NCBI GenBank assembly: GCA_934378195.1
Contig: CAKRPO010000042.1
Coordinates: 1 to 19,566, forward strand
Direction of reading: 5' to 3'
From: an uncultured Blautia sp.
GTDB taxonomy: Bacteria > Bacillota > Clostridia > Lachnospirales > Lachnospiraceae
DNA: 19,566 nucleotides
Under the pieces are notes generated by a model. It was not told the DNA's origin, ran no database searches, and saw nothing but the letters and a program-made list of their open reading frames with translations. Below, piece after piece: positions 1 to 7,808 of the stretch. The stretch's first letter is position 1. The number at the start of each line of letters is the position of its first letter. A program made the translations under genes and the position numbers.

Positions 1-560
1 CTATTATCATACCTCTTTTTGCAGAGAATTTCAACTAATTCTTTAAATTTGTTGTAATTAAATGTCGTCTGTGATACGACGCATATATCTTTTTCGGTCG
101 GAGGAATAAACTGTTCAGCATCTTCTCTGTTTTTTAAAACAGTATAGGAACCCTCACACCAGCCACAGATTCCTTTGACTTCCGGATGATCCGGATCACC
201 AAAAATGACAATATGTTTTCCTGCAAGGCTCTGCTTTGCGACAATGCGGTGTATTTTTAATACAAAAGGACAGGTAACATCCACATAATCCAAATGGTTT
301 TGTTCCAGTTCCTGATAAATTGCTTTGCCTACACCATGGGAGCGAATGACAACGGTACCGTCTGCAAGAGATGTCAGATCTTTTTCTTCGATTACCTGTA
401 CTCCTTTGGCTGCAAGATCAGAAACGACTTCTTCGTTATGGATGATCGGTCCCAGTGTATAGATTGGATGAGTGCCGGCTTCAATCAGCTGATAGACCCT
501 GTCTACCGCTCTTTTTACACCGAAACAGAATCCTGCGGTTTCTGCAACTTTAACTTTCAT
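1..560 (-). CDS. ispH: 4-hydroxy-3-methylbut-2-enyl diphosphate reductase IspH (3' part outside window)
   Basis: Partial gene. The start codon is at 560-558 and the frame stays open for 186 codons to the left edge. IspH is the [4Fe-4S] enzyme that makes IPP and DMAPP in the last step of the MEP isoprenoid pathway. Visible family marks are C12 in the AGFCFGVKRAV context, H41, the SHGVG motif (about 74-78), the second cluster cysteine C97 in DVTCPF, and H125/E127 in DHPEVKG, the substrate-binding and proton-transfer region. The third cluster cysteine would lie further on, and translation stops at the edge near residue 186. The start overlaps the end of cmk by 11 bases, which suggests translational coupling. 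In many Clostridia IspH is fused to ribosomal protein S1 domains; whether that holds here cannot be seen. Identity is secure from the motifs. Confidence 0.95.
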   Translation of the reverse strand, partial: MKVKVAETAGFCFGVKRAVDRVYQLIEAGTHPIYTLGPIIHNEEVVSDLAAKGVQVIEEKDLTSLADGTVVIRSHGVGKAIYQELEQNHLDYVDVTCPFVLKIHRIVAKQSLAGKHIVIFGDPDHPEVKGICGWCEGSYTVLKNREDAEQFIPPTEKDICVVSQTTFNYNKFKELVEILCKKRYDN

Positions 561-1239
561 GAGAAACTTCCTTTTCTGTTTTTGATCTGAAGATTTCAAG
601 GATGCGGGCTACAACCTGTTCGATCGTAAGGTCGGAAGAGTCTACCAGTATGGCATCATCTGCCTGGCGGAGTGGGGAAATCTCACGGTTCATATCACGC
701 TGATCTCTCTCTTCAATATCTTTCTGGATCTCATCGAGATTACAGACTGCTCCTTTTTCCTGAAGTTCCAGGTAACGTCTTTGGGCGCGGGTAAGAGAAC
801 TTGCTGTAAGGTAGATCTTTACATCAGCATCTGGAAGAATTGTTGTGCCGATGTCTCGCCCGTCCATGACAACGCTCATATCTTTGGCAAGTTTACGCTG
901 CAGACTGAGAAGCTTCTCACGGACACGTGGTACAGCAGAACTTATGGATGCCATATTTCCAACTTCTTCTGTACGGAGATGAGCATTCACATTTTCACCA
1001 TTCAAGAGTACAATCTGCTCACCGTTCTGATATTCGATGGAAATTTCTGCATTCTGACAGATTTCTCCAATCTGCTCGGTGTTGCTTCGGTCAACGTCTT
1101 CGCGGAGAAGATAAAGTGCCATGGCACGATACATTGCTCCGGTATCGACATAGATAAATGATAATTCTCTGGCAACGCGTCTTGCGATCGTGCTCTTACC
1201 GGCGCCTGCCGGCCCATCAATTGCAATATTATAGATCAT
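550..1239 (-). CDS. cmk: Cytidylate (CMP/dCMP) kinase
   Basis: Phosphorylates CMP and dCMP with ATP in the cytoplasm, feeding nucleotide synthesis. The 229-residue protein has the usual length. It opens with a P-loop, GPAGAGKST (about 9-17), followed by the VDTGAMYRA nucleoside-binding motif (about 31-39), a central DGRDIGT motif (about 125-131), and the RDQRDMNRE lid-type segment followed by a DDAILVDSSDLT segment near the C terminus, all typical of bacterial CMP kinase. An AGGAGG ribosome site lies about 6 bases upstream of the ATG. It sits 54 bases after the flavoprotein gene and overlaps ispH by 11 bases, so the three probably form one transcript. The order cmk-ispH is common in Firmicutes. 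Confidence 0.97.
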   Translation of the reverse strand: MIYNIAIDGPAGAGKSTIARRVARELSFIYVDTGAMYRAMALYLLREDVDRSNTEQIGEICQNAEISIEYQNGEQIVLLNGENVNAHLRTEEVGNMASISSAVPRVREKLLSLQRKLAKDMSVVMDGRDIGTTILPDADVKIYLTASSLTRAQRRYLELQEKGAVCNLDEIQKDIEERDQRDMNREISPLRQADDAILVDSSDLTIEQVVARILEIFRSKTEKEVSHES

Positions 1240-1293
1240 GATATATCCTCCTGTTTATTCCTGCAGTTTTGTGATTTCTTTCGTTCACAGGAA

Positions 1294-2529
1294 CTACTTA
1301 CATACATCGGTTGCTGCGAGGTATGCGGTCGACCATGCAATCTGAAGATTGTAACCGCCGGTCACAGCATCGAGATCGAGTACTTCTCCAATAAAATATA
1401 GATTTTTTATGTGTTTGGATTCCATGCTTCCCGGCTGGATATCTTTTACGGATACACCACCGCGAGTGACGACTGCTTCAGAGAAACTGCCGAGTCCGGT
1501 GATTGTAAATGGAAATGCCTTTACCAGTCTGCCGAATGCAAGACGCTCTTCTCTGGAAATATCGTGAATGACTTTATACTCCGAAATTGGCCCCAGGTCA
1601 ATGATCACTGGTGTCAGTGAAGATGGAAAAAGTACACCGATCACATTTTTGAACTGTTTATTCTGAGCAGAGGAAAATTCACGGAGAATGCGATCATCCA
1701 GCTGCTCATGGGATAAAGCAGGTTTGAGGTCAAGAAAGGCATCCAGTTCTTCACCTTTCTGAAGAAACTTACCGACTTTGGCACTGGCCGACAGAACCAG
1801 CGGCCCGGTAATGCCAAAATGCGTGAACATCATTTCGCCAAAATCCTGATAAACTGTTTTTTTGCCTCTTTTGATCGTCAGCTGTACATTCCTAAGAGAA
1901 AGCCCCTTCATGAGTGGAATGTATTCTTCTTTGGTTGTAAGAGGGACAAGAGAGGGAATACATTCTGTGATTCTGTGTCCTGTTTCAGCAGCAAAACGAT
2001 ATCCATCTCCGGTAGAACCTGTGGTTGGATAAGACAGACCTCCAGTGGCAACTATCACAGAATCAGCGCTATAGATTTTATTATCTTTTAACTGTATGCC
2101 GGTTACTATGCCATTTTCTGTCAAAACTCTGGCAACTTCACTATGAAGTCGTATTTCAACATGGTACTTTTTCATCAGGCGTTCCAGACCATGAATAATA
2201 TCTGAAGAATGATCAGATACCGGGAATACACGGTTGCCACGTTCTGTTTTGAGGGGAACACCGGCTTCTTCCAATAATTCCATCATATCCTGACTGGTAA
2301 AAGAATAAAATGCACTGTACAGAAATTTAGGATTGCTCATAACTGCCTGAAGGAGTTCCTCGGGCTCACAGTTATTTGTAACATTGCAACGGCCTTTGCC
2401 TGTAATGTATACTTTCTTTCCAAGCTTTTCATTCTTTTCAAATAATAAAACTTCACAGCCGTTTCTGGCTGCAATGATGGATGCGAGCATACCTGCGGCC
2501 CCACCACCGACAATAATCACTTTGTTCAT
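1294..2529 (-). CDS. BaiN/HI0933-family NAD(P)/FAD-dependent oxidoreductase
   Basis: A 411-residue flavoprotein of the HI0933/BaiN family. The N terminus carries a Rossmann dinucleotide fold with GGGAAG at 8-13 and the acidic end of strand 2 at FEKN (30-33). The family-specific TGKGRCNVTN segment follows at 43-52. A GGLSYPTTGSTGDGY motif lies in the middle, and the C-terminal FAD-contact region reads GEVLDLDAVTGGYN followed by LQIAWSTAY. Length is normal. The cellular role of this widespread family is unsettled; BaiN was named for a proposed part in bile-acid dehydroxylation, which cannot be inferred here. An AAGGGA site lies just upstream of the ATG. The gene starts only 16 bases beyond the terminator of the oad-type operon, so it may depend on read-through; I see no clear promoter of its own. 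Confidence 0.9.
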   Translation of the reverse strand: MNKVIIVGGGAAGMLASIIAARNGCEVLLFEKNEKLGKKVYITGKGRCNVTNNCEPEELLQAVMSNPKFLYSAFYSFTSQDMMELLEEAGVPLKTERGNRVFPVSDHSSDIIHGLERLMKKYHVEIRLHSEVARVLTENGIVTGIQLKDNKIYSADSVIVATGGLSYPTTGSTGDGYRFAAETGHRITECIPSLVPLTTKEEYIPLMKGLSLRNVQLTIKRGKKTVYQDFGEMMFTHFGITGPLVLSASAKVGKFLQKGEELDAFLDLKPALSHEQLDDRILREFSSAQNKQFKNVIGVLFPSSLTPVIIDLGPISEYKVIHDISREERLAFGRLVKAFPFTITGLGSFSEAVVTRGGVSVKDIQPGSMESKHIKNLYFIGEVLDLDAVTGGYNLQIAWSTAYLAATDVCK

Positions 2530-2544
2530 GAATTCCCTTTCTGC

Positions 2545-2577
2545 AAAACAGACCCGTCAGATAACCTGACGGGCCTG
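2545..2577 (-). terminator. Rho-independent terminator of the biotin/sodium operon
   Basis: On the minus strand two 12-base arms (2577-2566 and 2560-2549) pair with a single G-T wobble around a 5-base loop. A short T run (TTTT, 2548-2545) follows. It begins 11 bases after the stop of the OadA-like gene. The T run is short, so some read-through into the flavoprotein gene is plausible. Confidence 0.8.
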
Positions 2578-2587
2578 CACCTTTGTT

Positions 2588-4000
2588 TTATACCGGATAT
2601 GCTCCGTTCTTTGTATCTGCTGCTTTTTCGTCTACTTTTTTCTCCTGTGCCTGACGGTATTTGAAGAAGTCAGTAGCTACCTGCGGGAACAGTGCATAGG
2701 ATAATACGTCCTCATCCTGCTCTTTGTAAGCGGACATTTCTGTTTCCAGTTTGTCCAGCTCATTGTCAAGAAGATCTGCCGGACGGCAGGTGATCGGTTC
2801 TGCATCACCGATGCACTTCTTCTGTACTTCCTGATTGAACGGTTTAACAGTTGCACCGTATTTTCCTAACAGGATATCTTTTGTTTCTTTTGTTACCATC
2901 TTGTATCTCTCGCCCATCAGTACGTTGAATACAGCCTGTGTACCAACAATCTGAGAAGACGGAGTTACGAGCGGTGGCTCACCGAGGTCTTTACGAACCT
3001 TCGGAACTTCTTCCAGAACATCGTAGAATTTGTCTTCTGCATGCTGCTCTTTCAGCTGGGATGTCAGGTTGGAAAGCATTCCGCCTGGTACCTGATACAG
3101 AAGAGTCTTGATGTTAACGCCAAGGTTCTTCGGATTAAGAAGTCCGCTGTCCAGAGCATCGTCGCGGATCGGACGGAAGTAATCAGCAATCTCAGCAAGG
3201 AGTTTCTGATCAAATCCTGTATCATATGGTGTGCCTTTGAATGTCTCAACCATAACTTCTGTTGCCGGCTGAGATGTTCCGAGTGCAAATGGAGACATTG
3301 CAGTATCGATGATATCAACACCTGCTTCTACTGCTTTGAGATATGTCATAGAAGCAACACCGGAGGTGTAATGTGTGTGAAGATCGATCGGGATGCTGAC
3401 AGCATCTTTGAGTGCTCCTACAAGCTCAGTTGCTTTATATGGAAGCAGAAGACCTGCCATATCTTTGATACAGATAGAATCTGCACCCATCTCTTCGATA
3501 CGTTTTGCAATGTTTACCCAGTAGTCAAGAGTGTATGCATCACCTAATGTGTAGGAAAGAGCAACCTGTGCGTGTGCTTTTTCTTTGTTGGCAGCCTTAA
3601 CTGCTGTCTGAAGGTTACGCATATCATTGAGGCAGTCAAAAATACGGATGATGTCAATTCCGTTAGCAGCAGATTTCTGTACAAAGTACTCTACTACGTC
3701 ATCAGCATATGGACGATATCCAAGGATATTCTGTCCACGGAACAGCATCTGAAGTTTTGTGTTCTTGAAACCATCACGTAATTTACGAAGTCTTTCCCAT
3801 GGGTCTTCCTTAAGGAAACGAAGGGAAGCATCGAAAGTAGCTCCACCCCAGCACTCTACTGCGTGGTAACCGACTTTGTCCATTTTATCAACGATCGGGA
3901 GCATCTGTTCTGTGGTAAGTCTTGTTGCAATCAGAGACTGATGAGCATCACGGAGAACAGTTTCCACGATTTTTACAGGTTTTTTTTCTAATTCAGCCAT
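2588..4000 (-). CDS. oadA: OadA-like 2-oxo-acid carboxyltransferase subunit (oxaloacetate decarboxylase alpha / 5S type), no biotin domain
   Basis: A 470-residue TIM-barrel carboxyltransferase of the pyruvate carboxylase/OadA/transcarboxylase 5S family. It should move a carboxyl group between biotin and pyruvate/oxaloacetate. Seen in sequence: D18 in LRDAHQS, the ECWGGATFDAS motif at 49-59, K179 in CIKDMAG (the family's carbamylated lysine) and H208/H210 in DLHTHYTSG, which together form the metal site. The protein ends shortly after the conserved C-terminal part of this domain with a charged tail. The Ala/Pro linker and MKM biotin domain found in many OadA proteins are absent, and a separate carrier is encoded upstream in the same operon. 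An AAGGAG site lies 8 bases before the ATG. It is the last gene of the operon, 55 bases after the beta subunit. It could also be called PycB-like; no biotin carboxylase is nearby. Confidence 0.93.
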   Translation of the reverse strand: MAELEKKPVKIVETVLRDAHQSLIATRLTTEQMLPIVDKMDKVGYHAVECWGGATFDASLRFLKEDPWERLRKLRDGFKNTKLQMLFRGQNILGYRPYADDVVEYFVQKSAANGIDIIRIFDCLNDMRNLQTAVKAANKEKAHAQVALSYTLGDAYTLDYWVNIAKRIEEMGADSICIKDMAGLLLPYKATELVGALKDAVSIPIDLHTHYTSGVASMTYLKAVEAGVDIIDTAMSPFALGTSQPATEVMVETFKGTPYDTGFDQKLLAEIADYFRPIRDDALDSGLLNPKNLGVNIKTLLYQVPGGMLSNLTSQLKEQHAEDKFYDVLEEVPKVRKDLGEPPLVTPSSQIVGTQAVFNVLMGERYKMVTKETKDILLGKYGATVKPFNQEVQKKCIGDAEPITCRPADLLDNELDKLETEMSAYKEQDEDVLSYALFPQVATDFFKYRQAQEKKVDEKAADTKNGAYPV

Positions 4001-4041
4001 TATGTTTTCTCCTTATATTATTAATTCAAAAGGAAGTTCGA

Positions 4042-4054
4042 TTCACCGGGTGAA
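4042..4054 (-). other. Small intercistronic hairpin after the oadB-like stop codon
   Basis: A 13-base perfect dyad (TTCACC, one central base, GGTGAA) sits directly behind the stop codon at 4058-4056 and before the ribosome site of the OadA-like gene. No T run follows, so it is not a terminator. It may affect mRNA stability between the two genes. It is short and could be chance. Confidence 0.35.
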
Positions 4055-4055
4055 A

Positions 4056-5204
4056 TTAAACTCCGAAGATAGCCATGAATGTTCCGGCTGCAACGGCTGT
4101 TCCGATTACACCGGCTACGTTTGGTCCCATTGCATGCATCAGCAGGAAGTTTGTAGGATCTGCTTCTGCACCGACTTTCTGAGAAACTCGAGCTGCCATA
4201 GGAACGGCAGATACACCTGCGGAACCGATCAGAGGATTGATCTTTCCACCGGACAGTTTGCACATCAGTTTACCAAGCATACATCCGCCAAATGTACCGA
4301 ATGCAAATGCTACAAGTCCGAGAACAACGATTTTCAGAGTATCAACATTAAGGAATGCTTCTGCACTTGTGGAAGCACCTACAGATGTACCAAGCAGGAT
4401 AACTACGATGTACATCAGGGCATTGGATGCAGTTTCTGTCAGCTGTTTAACGACACCTGATTCACGGAACAGGTTACCGAGCATCAGCATACCTACCAGC
4501 GGAGCTGTTGTAGGAAGCAGTAAGCATACTACGATTGTGATAACGATCGGGAAAAGGATTTTTTCCAGTTTGCTTACCGGACGAAGCTGATCCATTTTAA
4601 TCTTACGTTCTTTCTCTGTGGTACAGAGTTTCATGATCGGTGGCTGGATGATCGGAACCAGTGACATGTAGGAATATGCTGCCACCGCGATTGGTCCCAT
4701 TAAGCTGGTCTGTCCAAGTTTTCCTGCAAGGAAAATAGAAGTAGGACCATCTGCTCCACCGATAATAGAGATTGCTGCTGCTGCTTTTCCATTGAATCCA
4801 AGGAAGATTGCAAGGAAGTATGCAACGTAGATACCGAGCTGTGCAGCCGCTCCGAGAAGGAAGCTCTTCGGATTGGCAATCAACGGACCAAAGTCTGTCA
4901 TAGCACCAACACCCATGAAGATCAGGGATGGAAGAATACTCCACTCATCAAGCAGATAGAAGTAATGCAGAAGGCCGCCAACACCGTTGGACATGTCTTC
5001 CGGATTTGCCATAATGTCCGGGTAGATATTTACCAGAAGCATACCAAAAGCGATCGGAACCAGAAGAAGCGGCTCAAATCCTTTTTTGATAGCAAGGAAT
5101 AAGAATACACACGCCACCGCGATCATCAGGTAGTTTCCCCATGTAAGATTGAAGAATGCTGTCTGATGGATCAGGTTGGACAAGGTTTCTGTTACATAAG
5201 ACAT
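4056..5204 (-). CDS. oadB: Na+-translocating decarboxylase beta subunit (OadB/MmdB/GcdB family)
   Basis: A 382-residue polytopic membrane protein that decarboxylates carboxybiotin and couples this to Na+ export. About nine or more hydrophobic segments are visible, starting near residues 24-60. Family hallmarks are GGADGPT at 149-155, whose Asp152 matches the essential Asp of the Na+ channel, GNLFRESGVV at 243-252, and NPLIGSAGVSAVPMAARV at 323-340, which holds the conserved Asn and Ser proposed as Na+ and proton ligands. The C-terminal LLMHAMGPNVAGVIGTAVA is also typical. All catalytic landmarks are intact, so the pump should work. A GGGAGGTAA ribosome site precedes the ATG. The gene lies 16 bases after the biotin carrier gene. 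Length fits the MmdB/GcdB group (about 370-380) rather than the longer enterobacterial OadB. Confidence 0.95.
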   Translation of the reverse strand: MSYVTETLSNLIHQTAFFNLTWGNYLMIAVACVFLFLAIKKGFEPLLLVPIAFGMLLVNIYPDIMANPEDMSNGVGGLLHYFYLLDEWSILPSLIFMGVGAMTDFGPLIANPKSFLLGAAAQLGIYVAYFLAIFLGFNGKAAAAISIIGGADGPTSIFLAGKLGQTSLMGPIAVAAYSYMSLVPIIQPPIMKLCTTEKERKIKMDQLRPVSKLEKILFPIVITIVVCLLLPTTAPLVGMLMLGNLFRESGVVKQLTETASNALMYIVVILLGTSVGASTSAEAFLNVDTLKIVVLGLVAFAFGTFGGCMLGKLMCKLSGGKINPLIGSAGVSAVPMAARVSQKVGAEADPTNFLLMHAMGPNVAGVIGTAVAAGTFMAIFGV

Positions 5205-5220
5205 TTGATTACCTCCCGTC

Positions 5221-5589
5221 CTAGTTCATTGTAGCCAGAGTATCTCCGTTTTCTACGGATGCACCTTCGGATGTATCGATGCTGGCTACTGTACCATCCT
5301 GTGGAGCGACAACCGGGATTTCCATTTTCATGGATTCCAGGATAATGATATTGTCACCGGCTTTTACAGACTGTCCTGCAGAAGCTACGATCTTAAGAAC
5401 TTTACCTGGTACAGAAGCTGTAACTTTGACTGCACCTGCGCCTGCTGCCGGAGCTGCTGCTTTTGGAGCTGCTGCCGGAGCTGCCTTAGGAGCTGCAACT
5501 GGTGCTGCTGCCGGAGCGGAAACGCTTCCTGTTTCTTCTACAGTTACTTCATATGCTGTTCCGTTTACAGTGATTGTATAACTTTTCAT
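5221..5589 (-). CDS. Biotin carboxyl carrier protein (1.3S / MmdC / GcdC type)
   Basis: A 122-residue free-standing biotinyl carrier. Residues 1-20 form the short beta-rich start seen in 1.3S and MmdC proteins. Residues 24-53 are an Ala/Pro/Lys-rich flexible hinge. Residues 54-122 are the biotinyl domain with the ESMKMEI motif at 85-91, so Lys88 is the expected biotin site. The carrier would shuttle the carboxyl group between the two carboxyltransferases and the membrane beta subunit encoded around it. The hinge is encoded by repetitive GCA/GCT/CCT codons, which gives a low-complexity stretch near 5435-5520. An AGGAGG site precedes the ATG, and spacing to both neighbours is 16-22 bases. No biotin protein ligase gene is in the window. 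Confidence 0.95.
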   Translation of the reverse strand: MKSYTITVNGTAYEVTVEETGSVSAPAAAPVAAPKAAPAAAPKAAAPAAGAGAVKVTASVPGKVLKIVASAGQSVKAGDNIIILESMKMEIPVVAPQDGTVASIDTSEGASVENGDTLATMN

Positions 5590-5611
5590 TTTAAATCCTC
5601 CTAATAGTCAA

Positions 5612-6358
5612 TTACCTTTTTTTACGATTGATTTTGCGGATGGAACGAACAACAAATCCGTCTGTTGAAGTTCCTTCAGATGCTGCAATAGCTGCTGCGA
5701 TTACAGCAATCAGTTCTGAATTGTCAGCTTCCTGTACAGGTGCTGCGGCAACTGGAGCCGGAGCCGGATTGGCTGCTGCCTCTTCTGCTGCTTTTTTCTT
5801 GGCTTTTTCCTGCTGAGCTCCGGATCCAGGAATAAACTGGAACAGGGAGATCAGGAAGATCAGCATAACAAGAATCACAAATACGGTTCCAAGTCCCATA
5901 AGAGTATTCAGTGCTGCATTTTTCATGGTTGTAGCAAAAGAATACTTAACATCTACACTCATAGAAGTAGGTGTGAGATTTTTGTCGAACACGTAGATGA
6001 ATTCGGCATCTTCTTTTTCGAATTCTGCAGGTACAGTTGCTGTATACTGGTCATCTGAAAACTCAATCTCCGCAGAGCCTGTCTCTTTCAGGTCACCAAG
6101 CTCTTCTCGTACACTGTCCCATGCAGTCATGGCGCTTTCAGTAAAAGCATCACCGGATTCCTGATATGCTGCGATCTCTTCATCTGTAAGAGGAATGATC
6201 GTATCGGTCAGTCCCTCAGCAGTTGTTTCAATCGTTGTTTTTGTCTGGTCATCGATTTCACTGTCTGCCATAACCAGTGATGCACCGGAAAAAGTAATAG
6301 ATGCGGCACATACAACTGCTGTGAAGACAGAGGAAGCTTTTTTTAACATCTGATTCAT
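5612..6358 (-). CDS. Enlarged OadG-like membrane subunit with signal peptide and extracytoplasmic domain
   Basis: A 248-residue protein in the position of the gamma/delta subunit (OadG/MmdD). A Sec signal peptide spans about 1-31, with likely cleavage after VMA. A polar, acidic segment of about 115 residues (32-147) follows and should face outside. A single strong membrane helix lies at about 151-175, of the type found in OadG. Next come a Lys/Ala/Pro-rich hinge (185-210) and a C-terminal tail with ELIAVIAAAIAA (215-226) and FVVRSIRKI. From memory this tail resembles the C termini of MmdD/MmdE-type subunits, thought to dock the carboxyltransferase. Classical OadG is only about 80 residues and lacks the external domain. 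GAGGTGA upstream supports the first ATG over the Met at residue 4. It starts 13 bases after the upstream carboxyltransferase gene. Confidence 0.8.
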   Translation of the reverse strand: MNQMLKKASSVFTAVVCAASITFSGASLVMADSEIDDQTKTTIETTAEGLTDTIIPLTDEEIAAYQESGDAFTESAMTAWDSVREELGDLKETGSAEIEFSDDQYTATVPAEFEKEDAEFIYVFDKNLTPTSMSVDVKYSFATTMKNAALNTLMGLGTVFVILVMLIFLISLFQFIPGSGAQQEKAKKKAAEEAAANPAPAPVAAAPVQEADNSELIAVIAAAIAASEGTSTDGFVVRSIRKINRKKR

Positions 6359-6371
6359 ATGCTCACCTCAC

Positions 6372-7808
6372 TTAGACTGTGCCATGTTTTTTGGATGGAC
6401 GGTCTTCTCTCTTTGTGAAAAGCATTTCAAACGCTCCGATTACGTATTTACGTGTATCAGCTGGAGCAATTACAGTGTCAACATAGCCTCTTGCTGCAGC
6501 AGACTCTACACCTGACTGAAGTTCTCTGTATGCAGCTGCTTTTTCGTTAAGAACTGCTGCTTCTTCACCTGGATACATGATCTTAGCTGCAAGAGAAGCA
6601 TCCATCATACCGATTTCTGCATTGTCCCATGCGTACACAAGGTCAGCACCAACAGATTTGCTGTTCATTGCCACATATGCTGTTCCGTATGCTTTGCCGA
6701 TTACAACGTTTACCTTCGGTACAGTTGCATCTGCAAATGCATGGATCATTTCACCAACTGCTTTGGCAATCATTTTTTCGCTGCAGAGTGTTGCTTTGAA
6801 TCCTGTTACGTTGGTAAGTGTCAGAACCGGGATATCAAATGCATCACAGAATTTAACAAATCCGGCTGCTTTTCTTGCGCCTCTTGCGGAAATAGTTCCG
6901 TCAAATTCTTCAACCTTATTACCTTCGGCATCGTATACTTCTGTTCTGTTAGCTACAGCACCTACAGTTGCTCCGTTCAGACGAAGGAATCCAGTTACAA
7001 CATCTTTGCCGAAATCTTTCTTTGTTTCAAAGAAAATGCCGTTGTCAGCAATTCTGGAAAGGGCGATGGATGTGTCGCCTGTGCATGCTGCGATGTCGTC
7101 GCATGTACGATTCAGGTCATCTGTACATTCTACGAAAGAATCATTATCTTCGAAATTAGATGGAAGAAGTCCGATCAGCTGACGGATCTGTCCAAGGATT
7201 TCTTCTTCAGAACCTGTTCCGTCTACAAGACCTGTTTCTTCACTTTGGAATGCAGCTGCTGCAGTATCACATTTCTCTGTATAGTTTCCATCCAGTGCGT
7301 TCGGGCTGTTTACGAACATTTTACCGTTCTTGGATTCAATAAATGTGAAGTCTGTAAGTGCCGGGATAATTGCCATACCACCACCACATGTACCAAATAC
7401 TGCTGTGATCTGCGGAATCATACCAGAAGCCAGTGTCTGTTTCAGGTAAATAGAACCAAATGCTTCAAGAGCATCTGTAGCCTCCTGCAGACGCATACCT
7501 GCACAGTCAACAAGACCGATCACAGGAGCTCCTGTTTTCATTGCAAGGTCATACAGAGCGGTAATCTTTCTGGCATGCATTTCACCAACGGTTCCGTTTA
7601 ATACGGAAGCATCCTGGCTGTATACATATACAAGATTTCCGTCAATCACACCATATCCGGTGATAACACCGTCTGAAGGCGCTTTTGTCTCAGTTAAATT
7701 GAAATCTGTGGATCTGGCTGTTACGCTTTTTCCGATTTCAACAAAACTGTTTGCGTCAAGCAAAGAAGTGATTCTTGTGCCTGCTAAGCTTTGTGTTGCA
7801 TTACTCAT
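6372..7808 (-). CDS. Biotin-dependent acyl-CoA carboxyltransferase subunit (12S / MmdA / GcdA-like), divergent
   Basis: A 478-residue crotonase-fold carboxyltransferase with N and C halves like propionyl-CoA carboxylase beta, transcarboxylase 12S and MmdA. Visible landmarks are RITSLLDANSFVEIG (12-26), SVLNGTVGEMHARKI (68-82), a GAPVIGLVD segment (93-101), FGTCGGGMA (138-146), ALTDFTFIE, and in the C half KAYGTAYVAM (372-381) and DNAEIGMMD (395-403). It is somewhat shorter than MmdA (about 510) and starts close to the LLD motif. Two usual motifs differ. The first oxyanion-hole region reads DCAGMRLQEA where relatives have D-S/T-GGARIQEG. The C-half region reads LTNVTGF where relatives have a PGF motif. 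The acyl-CoA substrate is therefore uncertain; methylmalonyl-, malonyl- and glutaconyl-CoA are candidates. It is the first gene of the operon, with a GGAGGG site upstream. Confidence 0.88.
   Translation of the reverse strand: MSNATQSLAGTRITSLLDANSFVEIGKSVTARSTDFNLTETKAPSDGVITGYGVIDGNLVYVYSQDASVLNGTVGEMHARKITALYDLAMKTGAPVIGLVDCAGMRLQEATDALEAFGSIYLKQTLASGMIPQITAVFGTCGGGMAIIPALTDFTFIESKNGKMFVNSPNALDGNYTEKCDTAAAAFQSEETGLVDGTGSEEEILGQIRQLIGLLPSNFEDNDSFVECTDDLNRTCDDIAACTGDTSIALSRIADNGIFFETKKDFGKDVVTGFLRLNGATVGAVANRTEVYDAEGNKVEEFDGTISARGARKAAGFVKFCDAFDIPVLTLTNVTGFKATLCSEKMIAKAVGEMIHAFADATVPKVNVVIGKAYGTAYVAMNSKSVGADLVYAWDNAEIGMMDASLAAKIMYPGEEAAVLNEKAAAYRELQSGVESAAARGYVDTVIAPADTRKYVIGAFEMLFTKREDRPSKKHGTV

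Noticed and set aside
3041..3547. 168-codon plus-strand frame opposite the OadA-like gene
   Set aside because: Cysteine-rich shadow of a conserved enzyme gene, with no family motif and no upstream signals.
5435..5520. Repetitive GCT/GCA/CCT stretch resembling a short tandem repeat
   Set aside because: It encodes the Ala/Pro hinge of the biotin carrier, a normal feature of this family.
6577..7601. Long open frames of 201 and 286 codons on the plus strand, opposite the acyl-CoA carboxyltransferase gene
   Set aside because: They mirror a well-supported gene with family motifs, have no recognisable protein signature, show odd composition (Cys/Ser-rich) and lack a promoter or good ribosome site.
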